Source: Callorhinus ursinus
Taxonomy: Eukaryota > Chordata > Mammalia > Carnivora > Otariidae
Direction: 5' to 3'
Assembly: GCF_003265705.1 (NCBI RefSeq)
Contig: NW_020312902.1
Span: forward strand, 11,730,469-11,794,468
Length of the DNA stretch: 64,000 bases
Part shown: piece by piece, positions 48,457-59,331 of the stretch
Position numbering within the stretch: the stretch's first letter is position 1
Layout: the number at the start of each line of letters is the position of its first letter
Position numbers and translations under genes: made by a program
The notes under the pieces: generated by a model
What the model was told of the DNA's origin: nothing
Database searches by the model: none
What the model saw: only the letters and a program-made list of their open reading frames with translations

Positions 48457-51099
48457 AAGTTGATTTAATTCATGTTGGAGGGCATGTCTCCTATCATTTA
48501 GTAATTCTCCATTGGCCATCCACAGTGCTAAGAAGACGGTAGCTAATTAATGGATCAATTAAATCCAACAGATATTTATTGAACACTAGCAATGGCCAAA
48601 GGATTTCGCTGGTTAAAATAAGAAATAAAAGAATAAGGCAAAAGAAAGATCTTTGGGACTTAGAGGTCCATGATGGGCTTCAAGAGTCTGTGAGCTCCCT
48701 GAAATTGAACACAGAACTCTGTGTGCATTTGCCTTTGTGTAGTTTTTCTTGGGATAGCGTCCTTAATTTGCCTCAGATCCTCAAACTCTAAACCTGATCC
48801 CGAAAAGATGAAAGACGAGAGATCTAGATGTTCCTAGGATTGACCACTTGATGATATGCCATGCCCTGTGACTATGCGTGAAGACACAGAGGGCAATTTT
48901 AAAACTGTAAAGTCAGCTGCTAGGTCGCAGTGGCCTCGGTGTACAGTGCTGTATCTTCCTAAGGTGCAAAGATAAGGGGAATAGGAAGATGCCCTTGGGA
49001 CAAAGTGTACTTTGACTCTACTGAGTTGCAGAGAACTCTGGAAAGATACTCACATATTTATGACATGGTTGGTAATGGGAGAAAAGAGGACAAGAAGACT
49101 GGAGACAAGGCAGGAAAGGAGAAAGGAGAGGCAGACAAAGTGCCCCCTGCCTGGGCACAATGTGCACAACTAGAGAGCCTCGTCCGGCGTCCTGCAGGAA
49201 TTGGCAGTGGCTTAATAGCCATTCTAATAAACCTCTCTATTAATTTTTGGTGACATGACTTTGACAGTTGTCCAAAACTGGTCAGGTACAAAAGTTTGAC
49301 TTCCAAAAGTAAAGATGAATCACTTAACATTGTTTTTCTTTGAGCATCGATGTAGATGATATAACTTCCTTGAAAAAATGAAAGAAGGGGGATAAAAAGC
49401 CACGAAATATTCTCCTCATACCAGCTGGGGGCAATCCAGTACTGCAAATGTGAGAGTGGAAAAAAAGTGCACCAAAAAGAACACTTCTAATGTGGCTGCT
49501 ACAGCCTGAACTGGTATCTTTCCTTCTCAAATGAATTTATTTTGAGCCTCTGAAAGCCCTAGCAACAGAGCAGTGCCGAAATGGCCAATTGAAAATGCCC
49601 TCTTTCCTTTATAATGGCAAGTGCCCTGTGTCAAATAACCCTTGAGCAGATCAGATGGCAACTGAGCTTCACAGTCTTCGAGACTGTTGGCTGATGAAGT
49701 ATGTGGCAAGCATCTGGCTCAGGATGGCAGACTTGGTGCTGCCTTAGCCACGGATGTTCTGCTCTACTGGGTGACACAAAAGGCCCACATGACTAGGCTA
49801 ATCCCCAAGGAGTTCTGGACTTCTTGGAATGCCATGGAGATACTCAACATTAATCTGATGATGTGGTTTATACATTAGCCCAACGTACTTCTGGCATTGT
49901 TCTGAGTCAAATAGTCAACAAAGGTCTATCAGGTCCTCACTTATATAAAGCATTGCTTGATACTTCAAGCATTTATTGTCTCTTTCAGATTCTATGCCAG
50001 GTTCCACAGAAGACTCAAAGGTGTAGTACTTGACGTTTTCTCTTTATTTGTAGAGTTTATCTCTTAGGGAGATAAAACTGTACATACCTCAAATAGAGAA
50101 TATGAGATTGCACATGGTCAAATAAACCATTGTAAATCAGAGAAGGAGAGATCCCAATAGGCTGCAGCTGTCGGGAAAACTTTCTTGGAGGCACGGTTTG
50201 CCATCTCTCCTTTTTCCTGTCTTAGCATCTGAGTGCAGCACAGCCCTGTCCGGAACCTCCGCAACCTACAACCCTACCCATTCTCGTCTTCCTCTCAGGC
50301 AAAAGGAAGCCAAACATTTGGGTCCCACTGATTCTTTTTATAGGGGCAGTCTTCCTTACTCTTATGAAACGTTGTAAAGTAAAAATGCCTTTTCTGAAAG
50401 CCTTCCATGCAATTTTCAGGCAAAACCCATCATTTATGAAGATCATTATCCCTTGAGAGTTTACTCTGCGTTGGCAGTAAGGAAAGGCCCTGTTGCAATC
50501 CGCTGTTTACCAGTATTTTAGCCGCTTTTATTCCTGCGCTTCATTTTTAGTTTGCCGTTTACTCTATGCCGTATAAATTTAATCATTGTATCTCTGTAGC
50601 TCTCTGAATATCTGCTGGCTGAGACTTACAGAGCAGAATGAAAGTAATAACAGAGATACATTGGTGATTCCAAAAACTCAAGTCGATAAGATTAGAAAGT
50701 AATCTTTCTGAGAGATGAAAAGAGATGTGGGTTCAGACACAAACTTGTAGTTTTTGACAACTCAGTACCAGAACTGTTTTAAATGAAATTCGTATAAGAT
50801 TTATTATCCTGTATTTGAAAACTGTTGGTATCTTAATCAGAGAATTTGATCGAGATTTTTACACATAGATAACAAGTCCCTTAAATTTTCACTTGAATTG
50901 TTATTAGTATTGCATTTTGTCTAAAAGCATGACTTTTATATTGAATAATACTGATTCTGAGAATACCCTGACATGGATACTCTGTTGATTGCCTGGTAGA
51001 TGTTAGGAAAGTTTCACATGTCATGCAGTTTCTTCTGGACAGATGAGACCAAGGTCTCCAATGGACAGTAGCCAAGCGGTGCCACTGACTTCTTCAGAT

Positions 51100-51525
51100 C
51101 CCTCCCAGACGGAGCAAATCTTTTTCCTATCTTTATATCCAATTTTTCCTCCTCTGTCTTACCTGGCTCAACTCTTCTGCTTCTTTTCTTTGTTACTGAT
51201 ATCACTCAGGCCTGAAATGTTCTTTATCTTCCTGAACACCTCACCTGTAATTCATACCCATCTTTGCCTCAGGCACCATTTTCTCCTTGAAGCCTTCCTT
51301 GATCCAAAGTTGGACATAGTCGTGTCAGCCTCTAGAACTTCATGTTTCATCTTTACTGATCTTATGGCTGTTACACTAGTCTCTCTTTATGGTAATCTAT
51401 AGAAAAATCTTAATTTTTTTTAAATTACCCCATAAGGGCAGAGACCAAATTTTAGTCAATATAAGTGTTTCATAAGCTACATCTAGTGCTTTACGGATAG
51501 AGTACTAAGATATTTGTTGAATGGC
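51100..51525 (+). repeat. L2 LINE relic
   Basis: ctgaaatgttctttatcttc, tttgcctcaggcaccatttt, ccttgaagccttccttgatc, cataagggcagagaccaaat and agatatttgttgaatggcca keep L2 3' end order. Confidence 0.65.
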
Positions 51526-51757
51526 CAAATGGCAATCAAGGCAGTAGATCAGACCTAAAATGAAGATGCTCCCTCCTTCCCCAATTTGGTACCTGTCTTA
51601 TACTTAGTGGACACCAGATATCTGTGGAATAGAAGATGAGCACATGAATGAATGGCTGGATGGGATGGGTGGATGAATGCATGGATGCTCTGAATCTGGA
51701 CTTAAAATGACCATTTAGATTATATGCTTTTATGACCCTCATTTCTCCTCTTCTCAG

Positions 51758-51860
51758 CCCTATTGCTCACTACACCTTCACCTTAAGGTCTCCGAGAATC
51801 CCTACACATCAGGGATCATTGCCAGCCGAGACACAGCTCCCAGCATCATAGTGGCTTCAG
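51758..51860 (+). CDS. SORCS1: SORCS1 exon 6 of window, VPS10 propeller
   Basis: The 103-nt exon follows a ctcctcttctcag acceptor and ends with a single G of a split Gly codon before gtaaga. The peptide is PYCSLHLHLKVSENPYTSG, then IIASRDTAPSIIVASG. It is preceded by exon 5 in phase 0 and followed, after only 263 bp, by exon 7. The PYCSLHLHLKVSENPY stretch is highly characteristic of SorCS1/SorCS3 receptors. Arg in ASRDTAP replaces the Lys or Arg I recall at this site; otherwise I see no unusual residues. Confidence 0.95.
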
Positions 51861-52123
51861 GTAAGAAGCTTGCCTGGTGGGCTTGCCGTTGCAAACTGTA
51901 TTTATTTTAAGAAGCTAGATATCTGTGCTGGGAATTTAATGAGCAAGCAAAAATATTTTGCAAGTCACCTAAACCATTGACCCTGAACAACTATGCTGAA
52001 AAACCCTGCTCACATACAGTGTTGACAGTCTCGGTCCATCTTGGGCAGCATAGATTGCCAGTAGAGCCCATTGTTAGCTTTTACAAACAGCACATTTCAC
52101 TAATGGTGACATGCTCTCTCTAG
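51861..52123 (+). other. SORCS1 intron 6 of window (263 bp)
   Basis: A short phase 1 intron from gtaaga to ctctctctag with no repeat. It is the shortest intron here. Confidence 0.95.
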
Positions 52124-52200
52124 GTAATATCGGTTCTGAATTATCAGACAGTGACATCAGCATGTTTGTCTCTTCAGATGCAGGGAACACCTGGAAGCAG
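52124..52200 (+). CDS. SORCS1: SORCS1 exon 7 of window, canonical Asp-box
   Basis: The 77-nt exon starts with GT, which completes the Gly codon from exon 6, and ends at CAG|gtaaga on a codon boundary. It encodes NIGSELSDSDISMFVSSDAG followed by NTWKQ. The SSDAGNTW motif fits the canonical Asp-box of VPS10 and sialidase propellers (Ser, Asp, Gly, Thr, Trp at the expected spacing). The acceptor is weak-looking (ctctctctag) but clear. Phase and peptide continue into IFEEEHS of exon 8. Confidence 0.95.
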
Positions 52201-54058
52201 GTAAGAAGGCATCCCGGGTCTAGTTGCTGTGGTTTAAATGACATAAACATTGTTCAGCTTGGTTAAATTCTGGGAACTCATTCAGCTATATGTAATTCCT
52301 AAAGCTTGTCAGTGTGTTTATTTTCCTTTTTGTTTTATGAGAGTCTTAAGTAAGACTGAGTTTAGCAAATACTTATGCAATATGAGTTTTTGCCATTCAA
52401 TAAAAATGACCCTTTTTTCAGATCCTTTATGTAAGAAAGTTTATAAGTGGCGGTGAAACCAAATTGGATCTGACTGAATTTTTTTTCCCACAAAGAAAAC
52501 CAGGATCCCAAAGAGGTTATCGTATAGGGAACAGAGAGTCTGAAGGGTAGATTATATACCCAACACTGAGTTGCCTCCATAAATTCCCCTTGCCTTGGAG
52601 TCAGAATAGAGAGGAATGCAGTGATACAGAAACAGCCATTACCCAGGTGGTATTTTGAAATGTTTAAATTTCATGTGCAGAAGACAGAGTAATAACCATC
52701 AGGGTGGGTGCATATGTTTTGAAAGGTAGAAATGGAATCTCTTTAAGCCAACGTGTTTAGCTTAAATGCTCCCTCTCTTTCTTCTGAATGAAAATTAGAT
52801 ACCCATAGCTTATAAAACGGACATTTAATGAGGTTTAGCAGTCATAACAAGATATGTGCCTAATGCATGGTTGTTAACACTTCAATAAATATATTTTAAT
52901 AACCTACTGACGTTTAATTATCATACAATAACTAGCAAGCACCATAAATTGAAATCTAATGCACAGGTAATCACACAGAAATGAGAACACTCTGCTTTAA
53001 ATTTTAGACAGAGATGTCCATGTTATGGTCCAGTTACCATTTCCTAGCTTCAGACCCTTCGTAGGCCCTCCGTGTGATTCACATGGTTTGAGAAGAGCGA
53101 GGCGGAAAGAAATTTGCTTAAGAAACCCCAGGGATATTGATCTTGGAGGTAGGTATGTAGGAATATGGACTATTAAGCTGCTTCTGGAGAACAGTTCAAG
53201 AGCCAGGATCCCATTTTGTTTCTTCCAGCACCCCAAACCAAGCAGAGAGCTCTCATATCCGTAGTCCTGGGATACCTCTTAGGTATAAGAGGTAAACAAG
53301 GGGGAAAATAATTATGTCTGTAGTGTAGCCACAGACAAGGCAATACCAACAATGCAATCATGAGAAAAGAGCACACGTCTCGTATGGAGAGGACACAGAA
53401 ATTGTTTGCGGCCCGTCTGCACTGGACTTCAAGTTGATTTCTCCACATCTGGAGGAAAACCTAAAGGACACATGTACCCAAGTTGATTCCATTTTGATCA
53501 GAACTACTTTAGACTTGATAGAGAATCTGAATTGAACAAGAACAGGCTTCCTTTGTAATACTTGGAAACTGAAATAATTTCCTCTGGACAGGGCATTGTA
53601 ATGAGGCAAGTCCCAGCCCCGTGAGTCACTCTACGCATGGCCTTAGGCATGTCACATCTCTCTAAACCTGTCAAAAGGAGAATGTTGGAGTGAAGTATCT
53701 CTAAGGTTTCTTCCTTCTAAAGATGTTACACAATTGGATGGTTACCCAGTATTCTGATACCGTCATCAGTGGGAATCAACAGAACTTACCACAAAAAGAT
53801 GAGAATATAAACATGAATACATAACTATTAATTCTTCAGATTTCTTTTGTGGCACACCTAAAATCGTTTTATCTAACTCCAATGGTACGTGCGGCCCACC
53901 TTGGGAAGCATTGTTTATAACTGTCTTTCCAAAGATTTTTGGGAAACCCTGTTCTATCACGGGAGGGATTTATCTCCTCAGACGAAGACTAATGCTCTGA
54001 ACTCTGGGCATGTGTGGGCGTGGATGTGTGTCCATGTGGATGTGTTTCCCTCTTGCAG
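52201..54058 (+). other. SORCS1 intron 7 of window (1.9 kb)
   Basis: A phase 0 intron. I see no interspersed repeat or conserved element that I can name; several short open frames have no support. Confidence 0.85.
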
Positions 54059-54150
54059 ATCTTTGAAGAAGAGCACAGTATTTTGTATCTGGATCAGGGT
54101 GGAGTCCTGGTTGCTATGAAGCACACATCTCTCCCGATTCGACATCTCTG
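54059..54150 (+). CDS. SORCS1: SORCS1 exon 8 of window, VPS10 propeller
   Basis: This 92-nt exon lies between tttccctcttgcag and gtaaat and starts on a codon boundary. It encodes IFEEEHSILYLDQGGVLVAM, then KHTSLPIRHL, and ends with TG of a split Trp codon that exon 9 completes. The strand pattern (ILYLDQGGVLVAM) is a typical propeller blade. Ile at EEHSIL is Val in the SORCS1 sequence I recall, a conservative change. The donor gtaaat is less common than its neighbours' gtaag but follows a normal TG end. Confidence 0.95.
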
Positions 54151-55433
54151 GTAAATCATGAGTCATGGACCGGTTGGCTCCATACCACTAAGCCCAGTTG
54201 AGGAGTCAGGCTGTCAGATGGGGACTGTGTTCGTAGTAAAACATCAGCGTCTACTAGAACATAATTTATACCTTTGCTCTATTAAAATAAGATTATTGCC
54301 TGAAGTTTCACAAAAGAAGGAGGAAAGGAGATAGAAGAAGGGAAGGGAGGAGGGAAGGGGAGAGAGAGAGAGAGATTGAGCTCGATTCTGCCCCTGAGAG
54401 AGGAGTTGCATGATGGTTTTCAAATATGTCAGTACCTTCTCCAGTACCTTCCTTATTCCTTCAACACACTCCCAGGTACAGTGGCATGTCAGGTACAACG
54501 GGGAGAAGTTAAGAGTAGCTTAACGGGTATTCATTATGTGTGCTCTGCACAGAGATCAGCAGTTCAGGGCACTGTTTCCTTCTGTCTGCTTTCCCCTGAT
54601 CCTACTTCCTTTGCTTTCTTTGGGCGGGGGGACAATCCACAACTCTACCTGTAGGTCTCACGCAGATGGATGTGCAAGGCCTAACTTCCAGAATGCTTTC
54701 CGGTAGCCTCCTTCATCTGTGTTTTTGAAAGGGCCTCTCTCCACAGGCAAGCTTGTTCAAACCCAAAAGCGTGATTTTCCCTCTGGTGCCAGTTACTTTG
54801 GAGACTGCAGGAAAGCTGCCGAAATAAGAGACACGTAGGCTTAGCTTGGGGGACGACATCCACAGAGAAAGGCAGAGCGAAGGAAACATCCTGTGTGACC
54901 AGCAGAGTTGCAGACCTCTCTTACTCTCAAGAGCCAGTCTTTTTGTACCCCCTCCCTCAATGACTCAGCTAGGATTCATAACAGGGTAGGAGGGAAGCCG
55001 CTCAGGATTTGCTCACTTAGAGGCAGCTGGTCCAAATCCATCTAAGTGCGTCCACTGAGGCCATTTGCTCTTCAGAATCACCAGTAAGGCTTGCTGCTAG
55101 ATTGCAGTGAGGTTTTGGAGAGGGTCACATTGAGATCTAAGATCTAATAAAATATCCAAATTAAAAAAAAAATTCTATCAAAGACTTATTATTATTCCCA
55201 TTTCATGCAGCTCTCCCCTTATGGCTGTTTAACACATCTGGGTCCCAGATCGCTTGGCTAACTGTATTTCTACCTTCTGATGTAATTAAGAATAGTTATT
55301 CATATAAAAGGCTCACTTTAACAGCGCCCCAGATACTTTTAAAATGTATTCTCTCTTGGCTGATAGTATCTTTCCTCTGAAAGGAATTTTTTTTCTTTTG
55401 AGATCTGATGCCTGCTATTTTTTCTTTCATTAG
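54151..55433 (+). other. SORCS1 intron 8 of window (1.3 kb)
   Basis: A phase 2 intron with an AG-rich stretch at 54318-54376 and nothing else assignable. Confidence 0.85.
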
Positions 55434-55541
55434 GTTGAGTTTTGATGAAGGGAGATCTTGGAGCAAATACAGTTTTACATCTATTCCACTTTTTGTGGAT
55501 GGGGTTCTGGGTGAGCCTGGGGAGGAGACCCTAATCATGAC
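55434..55541 (+). CDS. SORCS1: SORCS1 exon 9 of window, canonical Asp-box
   Basis: The 108-nt exon has phase 2 introns on both sides: it begins with the G completing Trp and ends with AC of a Thr codon before gtaagt. It encodes LSFDEGRSWSKYSFTSIPLF, followed by VDGVLGEPGEETLIM. SFDEGRSW is a second canonical Asp-box. The acceptor is preceded by a long pyrimidine tract (ttttttctttcattag). Because its length is a multiple of three and its phases match, skipping would keep the frame, but no sign of alternative use is visible. Confidence 0.96.
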
Positions 55542-55584
55542 GTAAGTGGAAAAGTATGATGTCTTCTAATCTCAAAATATAAAT

Positions 55585-55830
55585 CCAGAAACATGTTGTA
55601 TTTTGTTTTACTTTTCAAGATTTTATTTATTCATTTATTTGAGAGAGTGAGAGAGCATGAGCAGGGGGAGGGGCAGAGGCAGAGGCAGAGAATCTCAAGC
55701 AGACTCCGTGCCATGCACGGAGCCCCAGGTGGGTCTTGATCTCACAACCTTGAGATTTCCACCTGAGTCGAAACCAAAATCCGGACACCTAATGGACTGA
55801 GCCACACAGGTGCCCCCAGAAACATGTTGT
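55585..55830 (-). mobile_element. tRNA-derived SINE, antisense, with target-site duplication
   Basis: The body is 55600-55815: aagattttatttattcattt, GA-rich stretch, cgtgccatgcacggagcccc, reversed head ending gagccacacaggtgc. A perfect 15-bp duplication ccagaaacatgttgt stands at 55585-55599 and 55816-55830. The interior is diverged (extra aggcagaggcagag unit), so it is an older subfamily, 44 bp from exon 9. Confidence 0.92.
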
Positions 55831-56999
55831 TTTTAGCAAATCCTAGTCACTTTGCTACTGTTAAATTTGAAATTGCCAGCAAGGTTAGTACATCTGACTT
55901 CATGGTTTCCCAGCAAAGGGGAAAGACAAATGTGGGTGGCCATTTTCTTGGCTCTTTACTAATTAGGACACCCACACTGAGGGCTGGCAGCAGAAGGGCA
56001 CAACTTATTTCTTCCTATACTGAATGGGCCTAGGGAAATTAGAAATGATTATTTCAATAGAAAATAAACTATAAATTTAAAACTTTTAATAATAAACTCA
56101 ATATACAGAAAATCACAGGCGTAAAAGAATGATTTCACTTTAAGGCAGAACACAGAGCTTGATCAAAACCCCACAAAGGATTTTCTTTTTCCCTGGCTCT
56201 TTACCTAACCCACTTGTGAGGCTATATTAGAAAAACTGGGAGAAAAATCTGTTCTTGTGAAATTGTATTTGCACTCATTCTTGTCTGGAAAGTGATGATC
56301 ATTAATTTGTGAAAGACTTGATTAATGAGTTGCCTGCTTAAGGGTTTCAAAACATGAACTTGGAATTTGAAACATGAAACTGCGAGGGGTTTTTTTCTTC
56401 CCCTGGAAAATTGGACATGGAAAACAGAGAGAAGGTTTTAAAGTACTCAACCCTGTCATCAATGAAAATTTAAAAGTCATAGCGAATAGTTGATACTAGT
56501 TCTAATTTTTTCTTCCCTTCTTTTAATGATAGAAAAGATCAACAAAAATTTAATATGCCCAATAGCTGCACTTTTGCCCTCCGAACACATACCCAGATTA
56601 GCAATTTGTTCCATAATTTGTCTTTATTCAGTTTTCATATTTGCAGAACGCAGATGAAAAAGGCTACCTCGTGGCTTTTCTTCACAGATGGCTATAACTG
56701 GTGATTCAAACACCCATTAGATACCCGAGTTTGAGTAAGGAGAGGATGCAGAGTGCAGGACACAGTTCTCACTCCTGGCCCTCGCCCTGCTGCCCACACT
56801 CCCCAGGGACTGGAGGGAAGGTGAAATAGCACAAAAACCGTGGGAACCACAGACCTTAGCAAGGGAACCCAGACGTGTGATCCTGCACCATGTAGAAGGC
56901 AGCACTTGCGATTGTTTTCTTAATTTTATTTTTCTTGTCAGCCATTCTTGTGGTGCAATATGCAGAAGTGGATTTTTCGTCAGACTTTACCTGGTTCTG

Positions 57000-57195
57000 G
57001 GTTCTGACTCGACCAGTTCTTAGCGGTTTGACTTTGGTTTTTTGCATGTTAGCGAAACTCTCTGAGCCTCAAATTATTCGTGGGTGACACGGAGCCAATA
57101 ACAGTAACCCCCCTCGTCAAGTGTTTTGAGGATTAAGTGATCTGCTCAATGTAATGCGTTGAGCATTGTGCTAAGCTCGTGGTCAACACCCGGCA
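57000..57195 (+). repeat. MIR SINE relic next to exon 10
   Basis: ctctctgagcctcaaattat, tgacacggagccaataacag, ttttgaggattaagtgatct and gagcattgtgctaagctcgt follow forward MIR order. It ends about 60 bp before the exon 10 acceptor. Confidence 0.7.
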
Positions 57196-57254
57196 CAAGC
57201 TGGCTACTGGAGTTGCTCCGATTTTGATTATTTTTCTCGTTATGAACTGTGTAG

Positions 57255-57372
57255 TGTGTTTGGACACTTCAGCCACCGCTCGGAATGGCAGCTGGTCAAA
57301 GTGGACTACAAGTCTGTTTTCGATCGACGGTGTGCCGAGGAGGACTACAGACCATGGCAGCTGCACAGCCAG
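57255..57372 (+). CDS. SORCS1: SORCS1 exon 10 of window, last propeller strands and first 10CC cysteine
   Basis: The 118-nt exon opens with T completing Thr and reads VFGHFSHRSEWQLVKVDY, then SVFDRRCAEEDYRPWQLHSQ before donor gtagga. The cysteine in RRCAEEDY is the first of the ten cysteines in the 10CC module that packs against the propeller and is diagnostic of the VPS10 receptor family. The acceptor gaactgtgtag has an unusually purine-rich approach compared with the other exons, and a MIR relic ends about 60 bp upstream. The exact acceptor is nevertheless fixed by phase and by the remembered TVFGHF junction. Confidence 0.94.
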
Positions 57373-59200
57373 GTAGGAGGCGCGGAGCTGAAGTGCAGTC
57401 CTGGGTGGAAGGCATGGGGCATCAGGTAGGTGTAGGAATCGGGGTCCTCACGGCCACAGTTTACCTCTCCGGCTACATCGGAAGCTACATCGACTGCTTT
57501 CTTACATGTTTTGTGTTCCACAGCAGTGAACAAACTCAACATTTATGGCTTGTTGTAAAGTAATTTCTTTTTTTATTATACTAGGATATAATGAGATAAA
57601 ATTCAAATGTGCTTGGCTTAGACTTACGACTCAAAATGAAATACCAGCTCAGCATGCAGATCCAAACAATTTATCTGAGCATGTAGTGTGGGTGCAGGGT
57701 AGGGGCAGGGGTGAGGAAAGGATCTTCAGTTTTATCGAGCAATGCAAAGAGAGACATAAAATTATAAAATTAACCCTCGGTGAGTGGTGCCAGTAAAATC
57801 CTTCCTTGTCACCCTGTGATTCCCGGGGATTAGGCAGTGCTTCTTGCCTCCTTCCAAGGTACTCGTGGTAAGAGGATGCAGAATCATTAATAGGACACTT
57901 TCCTTCATTCTGGCCCCTCAGATGATCAGCTTGTATCAGAATGCTTAGCTAAAAGCATCTTTCCTTTGATTTCCCAAGGTGGAAGTCATTCTGCAGGGCC
58001 CTCCAAGGACGTAGCAGAGGTTCCCCCTGCATAGCCATTGCCATATCCAGGCAGTGACATATTATATCCCTAAACCTAGGCTAAGTACACTGGACCCTTT
58101 AACAACATGGGTTTGAACTGCACGGATCCACTTACATGCAGATTTTCTTTTTCAATAAATACAGTCCAGTGCTGTAAATGTATTTTCTCTTCCTTATGAT
58201 TTTCTTAATATTTTCTTTTCTCTGGCTTACTTTATTGTAAGAATACAGCACGCAATACATAAAATATACAAAATCTGTGTTCATTGACTATTTATGTTAT
58301 CAGTAAGGCTTCCAGTCAGAGGTAAGCTATTAGTAGTTAAGTTTTTGGGGAATCAAAAGTTATACATGGGCTTTTCGACTGTGTGAGAGGGTCAATACCT
58401 CTAACTCCTGCGTTGCTCAAGGGTCAACTGGAATATATTTAATAAAGATGTGTATATGCAATAGAGCCGGTTAAAGTGAATTTGTTCAAGAGACAAAACT
58501 CTTCTGTCTTTCAGACAGAAAGCTGAGTTTGACAGTTGGGGCTGCATCTGCTAGAATCATATACTCTTTTTGGAGACTCAACAATAAAATTATTGCTCAT
58601 TTACATCACTGTTATTTTCCCTTTTGGGATCCACAGGCACTGTGATATTCAAAGCTTTTACTGTGGAGAAACACTGAGTTTAGTTCTCTCACTTGTCTGG
58701 TAGATGAACATTAAAATCAGTGCTCTAACATTGTGTGGGCAGAGGCATAATAAATCAAGGCAAAATAGATCTTTATATTTTTTAGCAATACTCTTCTTTC
58801 ATATGCTCATAAATGACCAAGCACATAAATCTTTCATTATAGAAGAATTGAACTTAATTACCATAGATTTGTTGGCAACACATTCGTTATAGGCTGAGTC
58901 TGAGTTGACTGTGTGTCCCTCATAGCACGGTGCCTCATACCTTGACAAGCGAAGGTTTGCCGAATACATGAGGAATTAAGGATGTTTTTTGACACACCCT
59001 CCATGCTTCTTAGAATTGTCTTTATAGTTGCATTCTACACTAGGGTTCTAGACATCAAAATAAAATGCCATTAGCACAAAGCAGGCTACCTATGTCCAGA
59101 TTACACTAAGGCTTTGGAATATCTTCCCGAGTCCCCTGATGTGGAGCAGGGAAGGTCCAAGCTATGTGTCCAACTGTCTGAGATCCTTTTGTCCTTATAG
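57373..59200 (+). other. SORCS1 intron 10 of window (1.8 kb)
   Basis: A phase 0 intron containing a nearly complete MER2-type element. Elsewhere nothing is assignable. Confidence 0.85.
58088..58430. mobile_element. MER2-type Tigger nonautonomous DNA transposon
   Basis: The 343-bp element starts cactggaccctttaacaaca and ends gttgctcaagggtcaactg, so its ends are diverged inverted repeats (remembered form cagttgaccc...gggtcaactg). The interior (tttcaataaatacagtccag, ttgtaagaatacagcac, ggcttccagtcagaggtaag) matches MER2 as I recall it. A TA precedes it, but the right flank is GA, so the TA target duplication is not preserved. It appears full length and is long inactive. Confidence 0.88.
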
Positions 59201-59331
59201 GGGGAAGCATGCATCATGGGAGCAAAGAGGATATATAAGAAGCGAAAATCAGAGCGTAAGTGTATGCAAGGAAAATATGCAGGAGCTATGGAATCTGAAC
59301 CCTGTGTCTGCACAGAGGCTGATTTTGACTG
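59201..59331 (+). CDS. SORCS1: SORCS1 exon 11 of window, 10CC module
   Basis: The 131-nt exon lies between ttttgtccttatag and gtaagc. It encodes GEACIMGAKRIYKKRKSERK, then CMQGKYAGAMESEPCVCTEA and DFD, and ends with TG of a split Cys codon. It holds four complete cysteines plus the split one, so 10CC cysteines 2 to 6. The central basic run (KKRKSERK) is strongly charged for a luminal domain; it is as I remember it in SORCS1. The splice-split Cys is completed by T at the start of exon 12, giving DFDCDYGYERH. Confidence 0.96.

Larger units (their letters stand above)
43823..51757 (+). other. SORCS1 intron 5 of window (7.9 kb)
   Basis: A phase 0 intron with two antisense SINEs, an old L1 end, L2 relics, a hAT relic and a CA run. 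The stretches 46950-48240 and 48600-51100 contain nothing I can assign. Confidence 0.75.
55542..57254 (+). other. SORCS1 intron 9 of window (1.7 kb)
   Basis: A phase 2 intron with a SINE near its start and a MIR just before exon 10. The part 55835-56990 has nothing I can assign. Confidence 0.85.
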
